Shown here: one piece after another, positions 1-9,297 of the stretch | How the letters are laid out: every line of letters begins with the position of its first letter | How positions within the stretch are numbered: the first letter of the stretch is position 1 | Source: Aldehydirespirator sp965204875 | Lineage (GTDB): Bacteria; Actinomycetota; Acidimicrobiia; Acidimicrobiales; Aldehydirespiratoraceae | Direction of reading: 5' to 3' | Assembly: GCA_965204875.1 (NCBI GenBank) | Contig: OZ242020.1 | Coordinates: 2,976,001-3,040,000, forward strand | Length of the DNA: 64,000 bases | Notes under the pieces: generated by a model | The model's input: only the letters and a program-made list of their open reading frames with translations | Databases searched by the model: none | Told to the model about the DNA's origin: nothing | Made by a program: the position numbers and the translations under genes

Positions 1-1
1 C

Positions 2-2380
2 GCGCTCTACGAGGTCGGGTTCAACCATTTCTTCAGGGGCAAGGACGACGGCCTCGCAGGCGACCACATCTACTTCCAGGGCCACGCCGCGCCCGGCGTG
101 TACGCCCGGGCCTACCTTGAGGGGCGCCTCAGCGAGGAGCACCTGGACAACTTCCGCATGGAGGTGGGGCGCACCGGGCTGTCGGGCTACCCCCATCCCC
201 GTCTCATGCCGGACTTCTGGGAGTATCCCACCGTGTCGATGGGCCTCGGCCCGATCAACTCCATCTACCACGCCCGCTTCAACCGCTACCTGCACAACCG
301 CCGCATCGACGACACCTCCCAGAGCACCGTCTGGTGCTTCCTCGGCGACGGCGAGTGCGACGAGCCCGAGACCCTCGGCGCCATCTCGCTGGCCGGGCGC
401 AACGACCTCGACAACCTCAAGTGGGTGGTGAACTGCAACCTCCAGCGCCTCGACGGGCCGGTGAGGGGCAACGACAAGATCATCCAGGAGCTAGAGGGCG
501 TGTTCCGGGGCGCCGGCTGGAACGTGATCAAGGTGATCTGGGGCTCGAAATGGGACGAGCTGCTGATGCGCGACACCGACGGCGCGCTGCTCAACAAGAT
601 GGCCGTGACGGTCGACGGCGAGTACCAGCGCTACGCGGTGGAGACGGGCGACTACATACGCGAGCACTTCTTCGGCCCCGACCCGCGACTGCGCAAGCTG
701 GTGGAGCACCTCAGCGACGAGGAGCTGCGGACGCTGCCCCGCGGCGGCCACGACTACCAGAAGGTGTACGCGGCGTTCAAGGCGGCCACGGAGGTCACGG
801 GCCAGCCCACGGTGATCCTGGCCAAGACGATCAAGGGCTGGACCCTGGGCGAGGGCTTCGAGGGCCGCAACGCCACCCATCAGATCAAGAAGATGACGAA
901 GTCCCAGCTCATGGAACTGCGGACGCGCCTTCACATGGAGGACGTGATCGACGAGAACGACCTGGCCGACGGCATCCCGCCGTACTACCGGCCGCCGGAG
1001 GACTCGGTGGAGACCCGCTACATGAAGCAGCGCCGCCTGGCGCTCGACGGGGCGGTGCCGAGGCGGGTCGTGAGGGACAGGCGCCGGATCGCGCCCAACT
1101 CAGACGGACCCTTCCGTGACCTGCAGAAGGGCTCGGCGGGGCGCGAGGTGTCCACGACGATGGCGTTCACGGCATTGCTGCGCGAACTCATGCGCGATAA
1201 CGGGTTCGGGCAGCGGGTGGTGCCGATCGTGCCCGACGAGGCACGCACCTTCGGCATGGACTCGCTGTTCAGGGAGTTCAAGATCTACGCGCCGCGGGGC
1301 CAGCTCTACGAGCCGGTCGACCACGACCTTCTGCTGAGCTACAGCGAGTCCTCCGACGGCCAGATCCTCGAGGAGGGCATCACCGAGTGCGGGTCGCTGG
1401 CGAGCTGGCTCGCCGCCGCGACGTCCTACGCCAACCTGGGCGTGCCGATGGTGCCGTTCTACACGTTCTACTCGATGTTCGGTTTCCAGAGGGTGGGCGA
1501 CTCGATCTGGGCGGCCGCCGACGCCAGGGCGCGGGGCTTCCTGATGGGGGCGACGGCGGGGCGCACCACGCTGCCGGGCGAGGGGCTCCAGCACCAGGAC
1601 GGCCACAGCCATGTTCTGGCCTCGACGGTCCCGGCCTGCGAGGCCTACGACCCGGCGTTCGCGTACGAGCTCGGCGCCGTGATCGACGACGGGCTGCGTC
1701 GGATGTACCCGCCGGCGGCGGCCGACGGCGAGGACGTGTTCTATTACATCACGATCTACAACGAGAACTACGAGCAGCCGTCCCGTCCCGACCATGTGAG
1801 CGACGCCGACATCACCTGCGGCCTGTACAAGTTCCACGACGGGCCCGGCAACCGCGGCCGCAACGCCACGGTGCTGTTCTCGGGCGCCTCGGTGGGCGCG
1901 GCCCGCGAGGCCCAGGCGCTGCTAGCGGAGCATCACGACGTGTCGGCGGAGCTGTGGAGCGCCACCTCCTACCAGCGGCTGCGGCGCGAGGCGCTCGACG
2001 TGGAGCGCCGCAACCGGTTCCATCCCGGCGACGAGCCCGCCACCGCTCTGGTGACCCGCAGGCTGGCCGACTCCGACGGCCCGATCGTGGCCGTGACCGA
2101 CTACATGACCCTGGTGCCCGACCAGATCGCCCGCTTCACGCCGCGTCCCCTGCACGTGCTGGGCACCGACGGCTTCGGCCGGTCCGACACACGCGAGGCC
2201 CTGCGGAGCTTCTTCGAGGTGGACGCCGCCCACATCGTGATCGCGGTGCTCTCGGCGCTTATGTCCGCGGGCGAGGCGACGCCCGATGAGGTCGCCTTCG
2301 CCATGCAGCGCTACGGAATAGAGGCCGACCGAGAAGACCCGGGCCACCCCGACACCGGCGCCCAACTCTTCGAGGCATAG
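2..2380 (+). CDS. aceE: Pyruvate dehydrogenase E1 component, homodimeric type (5' end outside window)
   Basis: The frame is open from base 2, giving 792 visible residues; roughly the first 100 residues of a typical AceE lie outside the window. The E1 enzyme decarboxylates pyruvate on thiamine diphosphate and passes the acetyl unit to the lipoyl group of E2. The ThDP-binding stretch GDGECDEPE starts near visible residue 115 and is followed by the family-typical NLQRLDGPVRGN. Other AceE hallmarks include GHAAPGVYARAYLEGR, SGYPHPRLMPDFWEYPT, and GEGLQHQDGHSH in the second half. The stop TAG (2378-2380) is also the start of the -10 box predicted for the next gene. No E2 or E3 gene is in view. Confidence 0.95.
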   Translation, partial: ALYEVGFNHFFRGKDDGLAGDHIYFQGHAAPGVYARAYLEGRLSEEHLDNFRMEVGRTGLSGYPHPRLMPDFWEYPTVSMGLGPINSIYHARFNRYLHNRRIDDTSQSTVWCFLGDGECDEPETLGAISLAGRNDLDNLKWVVNCNLQRLDGPVRGNDKIIQELEGVFRGAGWNVIKVIWGSKWDELLMRDTDGALLNKMAVTVDGEYQRYAVETGDYIREHFFGPDPRLRKLVEHLSDEELRTLPRGGHDYQKVYAAFKAATEVTGQPTVILAKTIKGWTLGEGFEGRNATHQIKKMTKSQLMELRTRLHMEDVIDENDLADGIPPYYRPPEDSVETRYMKQRRLALDGAVPRRVVRDRRRIAPNSDGPFRDLQKGSAGREVSTTMAFTALLRELMRDNGFGQRVVPIVPDEARTFGMDSLFREFKIYAPRGQLYEPVDHDLLLSYSESSDGQILEEGITECGSLASWLAAATSYANLGVPMVPFYTFYSMFGFQRVGDSIWAAADARARGFLMGATAGRTTLPGEGLQHQDGHSHVLASTVPACEAYDPAFAYELGAVIDDGLRRMYPPAAADGEDVFYYITIYNENYEQPSRPDHVSDADITCGLYKFHDGPGNRGRNATVLFSGASVGAAREAQALLAEHHDVSAELWSATSYQRLRREALDVERRNRFHPGDEPATALVTRRLADSDGPIVAVTDYMTLVPDQIARFTPRPLHVLGTDGFGRSDTREALRSFFEVDAAHIVIAVLSALMSAGEATPDEVAFAMQRYGIEADREDPGHPDTGAQLFEA

Positions 2381-2389
2381 GATCCGGCG
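2378..2389 (+). promoter_or_regulatory. Leaderless -10 box overlapping the aceE stop
   Basis: TAGGAT (2378-2383), six bases, then ATG at 2390. The first three bases are the aceE stop codon. No Shine-Dalgarno is visible, so the mRNA would start at or next to the ATG. Confidence 0.45.
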
Positions 2390-5300
2390 ATGGGTGACGG
2401 TTCGAGCGTCGCCGGCGAGATCAACGCTGTCGATGCCGACTCTGTCATTGAGGATGCGCTGGACCGCCTTAAAGCGAACGCGCACCAGCAGACCGACGGC
2501 CGCTGGCTGGAAGATCTGACCGCCGAGGTCGCGCCGCATTTGCGCGACTGGAACGTAGATGAATGCGTGCGCTGGCAGGACTGGCAAGCCCGCAGCGATG
2601 TGATGGGTGAGGGCACGCCCTCAGTCGATGTCGGGATCGACCTGGTGGCCCGCCGCCGCGACGATGGCCGCTACATCGCAATACAGGTGAAGGCTCGCAA
2701 GCTCGACTTGCAAGGCGAAGGCGAGCGGATCAACTCAGCCGAGATCGATAAGTTCTTGGCTGCGGCATCTGACAAGGACGTCTGGGCAGAGCGCTGGTTT
2801 GTAGTCAATGGCAATGTCCGGCTTGGCGGGCATTCTCCAGGCAAGGTGGCGATGTCGGGCGCTCCGGTAACGGTGCTCAACGTTGCACAGGCCGTCGAAT
2901 CGCAGCATGCTGCGTTGGCTGCCGACGATGACAACGAGTCATGCCCGCACTGCTCGGCAGCCAACGGCGCTCTCGTGCCGGGTCACGCGCTGCCAGACGC
3001 CACCGGGGTCGCCCCGCCCAGAGAAGAAGCACCTGCGCAGACACGCTCGTGCATGCAGCGCGAGGCGGTCGAGACGGCTGTCTCACGCTTGCGCGCCAAC
3101 GAGATGGCCGACGAGGAGGGCATTCCCCGGGGCGAGGCGCGTGGTCGCATCGTGCTGCCCTGCGGCACCGGCAAGACCCGTATCGCCTTGCGGATCACCG
3201 AGGAACTGACGTATGCGGGCGAGCTGTCGGTGGTGCTGTGCCCGTCGATCGCCCTGGTAGCGCAGATACGGCGCGAGTTCCTTCAGCACGCCAAGGCGCC
3301 GCTGAGGGTGATGGCCGTGTGCTCCGACAAGGGCGTGGCCGCCGACGATGAGGAGAAGGTCGCCAACGACGATGACCCCACCATCGACCGGGGATTGGAG
3401 ACGACGGAGCAGCTCAAGGGCTGCCCGGTCACCACCGACGCTGACGAGATAGCTGACTGGATACGGCAGCGGCGCGAGGCGCGTTCGCGGGTGCCGTGGA
3501 GCGTTATCTTCGGCACCTACCAGTCCGCTCATCGAGTCTCCGAGGGGATCCATCGTGCCGGGGCCGCTGACGCGTTCAAGGTGCTTGTCTGCGACGAGGC
3601 GCATCGCACCGCAGGAGTTAGGCGCCGCAAGCGCAGCACCACCGCCAAGGACAGAGACCGCGAGGAGCGGCTGCGCGAGTTCACGCTGTGCCACGACCGC
3701 GACGCCTTTCCGGCGACGTATCGCGTCTACCAGACCGCCACGCCGCGCATCTACGGTGACAGCGCCTCGGCACATCTGGCAGCCCGCGCCGACCGCAGCG
3801 ATTTCGTGGTCCGCCAGATGGACGACCAGGCCACGTTCGGGGTCGAGCTGTATCGCCGCTCCTACGCCGAGGCCGTGCGCAACGGCTGGCTTTCGGACTA
3901 CCGGATCATCGCCATGGCCGTCGGCGGTCAGGAGGCCACCGACATCGCCAACGACTTGGTTCGCGAAGCCGACGAGCAGGCCGCACGTGAAGCCGAGGCG
4001 TCCCAGCGCAGCGCAGCCGGGCGCGCTCGCAAGGCCAAGACCTCCGCTGCTCGACTGCCGAGCACCGGCGACTACCTCAAGGGAATGGCCTTCGCCCTGG
4101 CGATGGGCGGCGCGGCGCGAACGGCCTCCGGAGGGCGTGTGCCGCTGCGCTCCTGCATCGGTTTCCTCAACACCATCGCCCGCAGCCAGGCGATGACCTC
4201 GGTGCTGCAGTCCGAAGCGGTGCGCCAGTGGGTCGCCAAGCAGGCCGGCGACCCGGCTCCGAACTACCGGCTGGAGCACCTCGACGCGTCCTCACCGGTG
4301 GCAGCGCGCGACGAGGCCAAGCGCAGGCTCGCCGCCGCCGACGACGGCGAACCGCACGGCGTGCTGAACGTCGGGATCTTCGGCGAGGGCACCGACTCGC
4401 CGTCGCTGTCCGCGGTCGCCTTCCTGGAGCCTCGCAAGTCACCCATCGATGTGGTGCAGGCCGTCGGTCGGGCGATGCGCCGCGCCGAGGGCAAGCAGCT
4501 CGGCTACATCGTGGTTCCGGTCGTGATCCCGGCCGGCGTGGACGCCGAGCGACATCTCGCCGTGAGCGACAAGCACGAGGGATGGCGCGAGCTCGGGGAC
4601 ATCCTCCAGGCGCTGCGTGCCCACGACAAGCGCATCGAGGACGCGCTGCCGGAGATGCTGACCATCCAGCTGCCGCCCGAGCCCCAGATGGAACTGCCGG
4701 TGTCAACGGTCGTCGCCATCGGCAGGCCCGACCGCAAGACGCTGGAGTACGCGGTGACGACAGACGTTCGCGAGCGCGTCGAGGACATGCTTCGTGCCGC
4801 TGTCAGCGAAGACCGCCCGCTGGTGTCCTACGACAACACCCAGCCGCTCCACGAGGTGCCGTGGCCGGAACTTACCGACGAGCCGACCACGCTGATCGTC
4901 CACATTGAGCGCACCGACGGCAGCACCGAGACACGCGAGGACGCGGTGGTTCGCCACAAGCCGAAGGGCGCACAGCAGCAGGGGCCGGTGAACACGAAGC
5001 AGACCCAGCGGCGGGCCGTCCAGGTCGCCAACGGAAAGCGTGGCCGGGTGCTGCCTAGTCCCGAGGAGCGACAGCGGCAGCGCAAAGAACGCGAGGAGGC
5101 CCGACTAGCACGTGAGGAGTCCCGCCGAAGAGCCTTCGAGTCGCACATTCAGGAACGGCTGATCGACCTGTCCGACCAGCTCGGCCAGGAGATCCGCATG
5201 AACCTGCTGGAGCGCTCCGGCCTGACCGCGAACCGCACCGAACGGGACTTGAACCTGCTGCGCGACGCCGTGGAGGAAGCGGCACGCTATCTCCACAGCG

Positions 5301-7705
5301 AGGAGGCGTTGAGTGCCGCTCTCGACTCCCACTTCGGGCTCGACCACCTGTCCGCTCCGAAGGCGGGCAAGCCCCGGGCCGACGGGGCCACCATCGCCGC
5401 GCTGCTCTGGATGAACGCGGCGATGCTGCATCAGCGCATCCACGCGGGCGGCTGGCTCGGTCGCAGTGGCATCGAGTCGCTGGCCGAGATCAAGGCTTCA
5501 CCCGAGCCCGAGGAAGCGCTCCGTGACTCGTGGAACGCCATCACCAGGCAGGACTTCCTGCCGGTCATCGAACCGGCGACGCTGGCGCTGCGTGAGGCGC
5601 GACGCACGGGCCTACTCGGCGGGCTGCGCCGCGCGTTGCGGCATCTCGTGGCCGAGGCCGAGCAGATCGCCGAGTTGTACGCCGACATGGGCATCGACCA
5701 CGCCGGCGCCCTGTTCAACCAGGTCATGGGCGACCAGTCCTCCGACGGGGCGTTCTTCACCCGCCCGGTCGCGGCCGACATCGCTGCGCGGCTCGCGCTG
5801 GAGGCCATTGACCCGGACAACACGCTGGACTGGTCTGATCCCAACGTGTGGCGAGACCACAAGACAGTCGATCTTGCCTGCGGGTCGGGCACGCTGCTAG
5901 CGGCGGTGATGACCGAGATGAAGCGCCGCGCCGTGACCCACGGTGCGGACGAACACAGGCTGGCCGAGCTTCAGAAGGTCGCCGTCGAGGAGATGCTTGT
6001 CGGGCTTGATGTCAACCCCGTGTCCATCCAGCTGGCGGCGACGCAGCTCATGACGGGCAACGCGGACGTGAAGTATCGCAAGATGGGGCTCCACCTGATG
6101 CCGTACGGGCCGCAGCCCGACGGCACCGTCGCGGCCGGTTCGCCGGAGTTGTTGGGCTTCCAGAGGATCGCCAACGCCAGCCGCTTGTTCGACGATGCCC
6201 TCAACTCCACCAGGGTCTCCACCGGCGCCGAGTTCACCGGCGCGCTCGGAGGCCCCGATAACGCGAGCCGGTTGTTCAACGATGCGAGCAACTCCACCAA
6301 GGTCTCGGCTGGTGCGGCACTCAGTGGCGCGCTCCAGGGTCCCGAGATGGAGGACGCTGTCGCAGCCGCCGGCGACGCCCGCATCGTGATAATGAACCCG
6401 CCCTTCACGAACCGCACGAAGATGGGCGAGAAGTTCGACCGGCGCATCCAGCAAGCGCTGCGCAGCAGGATGGACACCCTGGAGGGCTTTCTGGAGCGAG
6501 CGGACAAGCCCCTAGCCGATTTCTTGGACAAGAACTCGCTAGGGCCGCGATTCGCGGCCCTAGCAGATCTATGCCTCGACCGCTCCGAGGGCGTGTTCGC
6601 CACGGTCATACCGACAACAGCGCTCACCAACACCTCGGGACTGCTCGAGCGCTTAGAACTCGCCAGGCGGTTCCACATACACACAATCCTCACCTGCCAC
6701 CAGGAAACAGACGTGGCGTTGAGCCAGCAGAGCACCCTCAGCGAGAGCATCGTCGCGCTGCGTCGCGCCGACCCCCCCCCCCCGGCGACCAGAGTCATCT
6801 CGCTGGATCGACTGCCCGCGGATCACGGCGAGGCCGAACAGTTGTTCGACACTCTCGGCGCTTGCGAGACCGGCGCGCTGCTACACGGCTGGGGCGAGGT
6901 CTCGCTATGGCCGGCCGAGCGAGTCGTCGCCGGCGACTGGAGCGCAGCACTTTGGCGCTCACCCGAACTAGCAGATGCCGCGTCCCGGTATGCCAGAGAC
7001 GCCGGTCTGCTCAGGCTTGACTCTGCTGGCCTGTCGGGGCACTCGACAGGCCAGCAGTTGCGCGGCCGCGGCTGCGGCCGCGCAACTGCCGGAACACCTG
7101 GCGCATTCCCGATATTGAAGGGGAAGGGAGGCGACGAGAACAGGGGCTCAGATGTTCAGATGTCTTTGCAAGCTACACCTACCGCATGGTGGCGGGCGCC
7201 GGAGCCCAAGGTGCCTAGCCTTCTGGCAAAGGCGGGGCATCTGCTCATCACCGCAGGGTATGACACGCGAACCTCGCGAGTGCAGGCGGTAGCGTCAGAG
7301 GAAGCATACGTGGGCAATGGCTGGCATCCTGTGACTGGTGCCAGTCCACGCATAGCACAAGCGTTAGCTGTGTGGCTGAACTCCACCGTTGCCCGTCTGT
7401 TGCTGATGCAGCAAAGTTCCAAGAAGTTGTCCTATCCGAACTACGCCGTTGATACTGTCAACAACCTTCTGATCCCCGACATCACCGACCAGAAGATAGT
7501 CAGCACCTTGATCAGCGGGTGGCAAGCAACACACGGCGAGACGATTCCCCAACTCCGCGACGGCTATACCGAGGTTCGCCAACGCTGGGACGCGGCAGTG
7601 TGCGAAGCCCTGGGCTGGGACATCAACGAGGTCTCCAAGCTCGGCGAACTGCTAGCCAACGAGCCACGCATCAGAGGCGTAGCCCACGGCCAATGGAAAG
7701 CCTGA
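2390..7705 (+). CDS. Type ISP (single-polypeptide) restriction-modification enzyme: nuclease-helicase-N6-methylase
   Basis: One 1771-residue protein carries every activity of a restriction system, in the order known for Type ISP enzymes such as LlaGI. An Mrr-like PD-(D/E)XK nuclease is at about residues 50-170 (D84, then Q99-V-K101). An SF2 helicase follows, with Walker A PCGTGKT near 257 and DEAH at 402-405. Next come a charged helical coupler (about 880-960), a gamma-class N6-adenine methylase (DLACGSGTLL near 1161, NPPF at 1336-1339), and a C-terminal target-recognition region. The enzyme would methylate its own sites and cut unmodified DNA after ATP-driven translocation. Oddities are a 29-residue tandem repeat at 1262-1319 and a 12-C tract near residue 1461. 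No separate specificity subunit is nearby, as expected. The gene starts 9 bp after aceE. The recognition site cannot be read from sequence. Confidence 0.88.
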   Translation: MGDGSSVAGEINAVDADSVIEDALDRLKANAHQQTDGRWLEDLTAEVAPHLRDWNVDECVRWQDWQARSDVMGEGTPSVDVGIDLVARRRDDGRYIAIQVKARKLDLQGEGERINSAEIDKFLAAASDKDVWAERWFVVNGNVRLGGHSPGKVAMSGAPVTVLNVAQAVESQHAALAADDDNESCPHCSAANGALVPGHALPDATGVAPPREEAPAQTRSCMQREAVETAVSRLRANEMADEEGIPRGEARGRIVLPCGTGKTRIALRITEELTYAGELSVVLCPSIALVAQIRREFLQHAKAPLRVMAVCSDKGVAADDEEKVANDDDPTIDRGLETTEQLKGCPVTTDADEIADWIRQRREARSRVPWSVIFGTYQSAHRVSEGIHRAGAADAFKVLVCDEAHRTAGVRRRKRSTTAKDRDREERLREFTLCHDRDAFPATYRVYQTATPRIYGDSASAHLAARADRSDFVVRQMDDQATFGVELYRRSYAEAVRNGWLSDYRIIAMAVGGQEATDIANDLVREADEQAAREAEASQRSAAGRARKAKTSAARLPSTGDYLKGMAFALAMGGAARTASGGRVPLRSCIGFLNTIARSQAMTSVLQSEAVRQWVAKQAGDPAPNYRLEHLDASSPVAARDEAKRRLAAADDGEPHGVLNVGIFGEGTDSPSLSAVAFLEPRKSPIDVVQAVGRAMRRAEGKQLGYIVVPVVIPAGVDAERHLAVSDKHEGWRELGDILQALRAHDKRIEDALPEMLTIQLPPEPQMELPVSTVVAIGRPDRKTLEYAVTTDVRERVEDMLRAAVSEDRPLVSYDNTQPLHEVPWPELTDEPTTLIVHIERTDGSTETREDAVVRHKPKGAQQQGPVNTKQTQRRAVQVANGKRGRVLPSPEERQRQRKEREEARLAREESRRRAFESHIQERLIDLSDQLGQEIRMNLLERSGLTANRTERDLNLLRDAVEEAARYLHSEEALSAALDSHFGLDHLSAPKAGKPRADGATIAALLWMNAAMLHQRIHAGGWLGRSGIESLAEIKASPEPEEALRDSWNAITRQDFLPVIEPATLALREARRTGLLGGLRRALRHLVAEAEQIAELYADMGIDHAGALFNQVMGDQSSDGAFFTRPVAADIAARLALEAIDPDNTLDWSDPNVWRDHKTVDLACGSGTLLAAVMTEMKRRAVTHGADEHRLAELQKVAVEEMLVGLDVNPVSIQLAATQLMTGNADVKYRKMGLHLMPYGPQPDGTVAAGSPELLGFQRIANASRLFDDALNSTRVSTGAEFTGALGGPDNASRLFNDASNSTKVSAGAALSGALQGPEMEDAVAAAGDARIVIMNPPFTNRTKMGEKFDRRIQQALRSRMDTLEGFLERADKPLADFLDKNSLGPRFAALADLCLDRSEGVFATVIPTTALTNTSGLLERLELARRFHIHTILTCHQETDVALSQQSTLSESIVALRRADPPPPATRVISLDRLPADHGEAEQLFDTLGACETGALLHGWGEVSLWPAERVVAGDWSAALWRSPELADAASRYARDAGLLRLDSAGLSGHSTGQQLRGRGCGRATAGTPGAFPILKGKGGDENRGSDVQMSLQATPTAWWRAPEPKVPSLLAKAGHLLITAGYDTRTSRVQAVASEEAYVGNGWHPVTGASPRIAQALAVWLNSTVARLLLMQQSSKKLSYPNYAVDTVNNLLIPDITDQKIVSTLISGWQATHGETIPQLRDGYTEVRQRWDAAVCEALGWDINEVSKLGELLANEPRIRGVAHGQWKA
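6173..6346 (+). repeat. Tandem 87-bp repeat inside the Type ISP gene
   Basis: Two adjoining 87-bp units (6173-6259 and 6260-6346) encode related 29-residue segments beginning NASRLFDDALNSTRVS and NASRLFNDASNSTKVS. They lie between methylase motifs I and IV, about 17 residues before NPPF. Reading frame is kept. Confidence 0.85.
6772..6783 (+). repeat. 12-C homopolymer in the Type ISP gene
   Basis: Twelve consecutive C bases encode the end of Asp plus Pro-Pro-Pro-Pro near residue 1461, after the methylase core and before the target-recognition region. The frame is currently intact. Gain or loss of one C would truncate the protein, so this is a candidate phase-variation tract. It could also be a place where sequencing is unreliable. 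Confidence 0.8.
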
Positions 7706-8046
7706 TCCACGCGTTCAAGCTGATCAACGCGTTCACGTTGACGACACCATGCGTGACGGGCTACCCTTGGTGCCGTGGATGATCCACCTATCTTCATCGT
7801 GCATGATCGCCGTCTCTGGCTCGCAGGTCAAAAGCGCAGCCGCCGTCACGGTCGCCGCGGTCGCAGTGCCGGGAACCTTCCCACTGCCATCACCGATGGA
7901 GCTTGCAAACTTCGGCTTACCTTCTCGACCAGTTACACACGGCCTCAGATCGACGAGATCAGATCACAACAACACAGTGTCCTATAGCAACCGATCTCAT
8001 AGCAACTGCAAACAGATGACCATCAAACCATTGCCTTGATCCGACA
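7706..8046. other. Gene-free spacer after the Type ISP gene
   Basis: About 340 bases of clearly lower GC than the flanks. Short frames are open here but show no recognisable protein, no convincing ribosome-binding site and no low-complexity bias typical of real small genes. It has minor repeats (CGCGTTCA twice near 7708-7735, ATAGCAAC twice near 7983-8003). I see no RNA gene or clear terminator. Confidence 0.5.
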
Positions 8047-8673
8047 ATGAGCATAGCTACGATAGAGATATTCGCTGCCCGATCAATCGATTGGGAGGAG
8101 ACAATCTTTCGTTTCATCGTGATAACCGTGTTTCTGGTGATTATCAACGCAATCCGAATTGCGCGACACAGACGCCAAGAGCGCGAACAGATGGAACGCG
8201 ACTATGAACTCTATGAACAGCGTAGACGAATAGAGCGCGAGAAGCGTGAACGGATGGCGCGTGAAGAACAAGAACGAATAGAGCGCGAGAAGCGTGAACG
8301 GATGGAACGCGAGCAGCGTGAACAGCGTCAACGGCATGAACAGATACGACCGCCCTTGGATACGAACTGGCGCATGGAACACGCCCAACTTTGTTATGCC
8401 ATATTGCGCACGGAATATTTGCTTGCAGACGAAACGTTGGACGCGATCCCGCTTATCATCAAGAATATGGGAGATGACGACCCCGCTTTCAAACAATCAT
8501 ATTTGCAGCGGATGCGCTCATCTCTCGACGAGAACGAAAGAGAGGGTGCGAGAAGCCTCACATCAGTTCTCGCGGTAGAAGATCCCAAACTGCGGATAAT
8601 CAATCTGATGGCAGAAGCATGCATACAAGTTTCGATAGTTGACGCTATAAGGAGACGCGAACCCATTATCTAG
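8047..8673 (+). CDS. Hypothetical membrane-anchored coiled-coil protein
   Basis: 208 residues, not recognised. A short N-terminus is followed by one hydrophobic segment (about 21-37, FRFIVITVFLVIINAI). Then comes a long, highly charged helix (about 42-98) built from ERE/KRER-type repeats, typical of a coiled coil. A soluble helical domain (about 105-200) contains DTNWRMEHAQLCYAILRTEY. The predicted form is a single-pass protein with a cytoplasmic coiled coil. Base composition is markedly more AT-rich than the neighbouring core genes, suggesting recent acquisition together with the upstream restriction gene. There is no partner operon downstream, only the decayed HNH copy. An accessory defence role is possible but not shown by any motif. 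Confidence 0.6.
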   Translation: MSIATIEIFAARSIDWEETIFRFIVITVFLVIINAIRIARHRRQEREQMERDYELYEQRRRIEREKRERMAREEQERIEREKRERMEREQREQRQRHEQIRPPLDTNWRMEHAQLCYAILRTEYLLADETLDAIPLIIKNMGDDDPAFKQSYLQRMRSSLDENEREGARSLTSVLAVEDPKLRIINLMAEACIQVSIVDAIRRREPII

Positions 8674-8711
8674 AACACGAGCAAGCCCACCCCACGGAGC
8701 CCTTCCGAGGC

Positions 8712-8864
8712 ATGTGCCAGATACCTCCCATCGTGCCCGTCTCACAGTGCTGCGCTACCAAGATTGCATGGTTCCCCGTCTGCTGGGACTGCCCCGACAA
8801 ATCCGCCACCATCACTAGCGAATCCGCAAACGCCCCCACGAGCAGCACCCGAACCGCTTACCTA
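8712..8864 (+). pseudogene. Decayed HNH-domain remnant (3' part of a DUF222/HNH gene)
   Basis: The translation MCQIPPIVPVSQCCATKIAW followed by PVCWDCPDK mirrors the HNH region of the intact gene 2 kb downstream (MCQIHHIVPVSRGGATKIDN, PVCWDCHQK). The two catalytic-site His residues are replaced by Pro, and the HHHGW segment is lost. The remnant then matches the intact gene's end: AACCGCTTACCTAGCCC occurs at 8849-8865 and 11102-11118. It lacks the DUF222 part and cannot encode a working nuclease. Confidence 0.75.
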
Positions 8865-9115
8865 GCCCCTACGCCGCGGCGAACCGGAGGGCGGGTGACC
8901 GCTCGTCGCACCCTCGACAACGGCAACCGCGGAACCCGGCGCTGGCGAAGGACCGGAGAATCGCACCTGCATCATCCAGGCCGCGGTGCCTTGCGACGTG
9001 CCGGAGCAATCCGATGGCAAAAGGGTTACGCAGCTCAGGGGAATCTCGGAGAGGCAGTTCGGTCGGGAGTGGGCGCTAGCCCGCCGACCGGACTGCGCTC
9101 TGCGACAGCCCCCGC
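8840..9115. repeat. Left copy of the flank that follows the DUF222/HNH gene
   Basis: This stretch resembles 11092-11406, the sequence after the intact gene. Shared blocks include CGCGGCGAACC, GGTTACGCAGC, and the long block from TCGGAGAGGCAGTTCGGTCG onward, with small differences. Together with the HNH remnant it forms an imperfect direct repeat bracketing the intact gene. It fills most of the 620-bp gap between 8673 and 9298; no functional gene is seen here. Confidence 0.7.
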
Positions 9116-9261
9116 CAATCCGAGGCAACCAACACCGCCATTCCTGCCTGCCACCGGCGGGGACGGCTACCACGACCCGGCAAGGCAGGAGGTGGCTACG
9201 GTCAATGCGAACTCCGCCCGAGTTTGCTACTGTAGAAGCGCGTGAAAATATTCGGCAGGGG

Positions 9262-9291
9262 TTGTTGAATGTCATAGGGGTATGGCATACT
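9262..9291 (+). promoter_or_regulatory. Promoter of the DUF222/HNH gene
   Basis: TTGTTG (9262-9267), 18-base spacer, CATACT (9286-9291), then six bases to GTG at 9298. This predicts transcription starting at the GTG, a leaderless mRNA, and decides the start codon chosen. Confidence 0.5.
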
Positions 9292-9297
9292 ACCTAT

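Noticed and set aside
7749..8039. Small frame after the Type ISP gene
   Set aside because: No ribosome site, no recognisable domain, mixed composition; treated as spacer.
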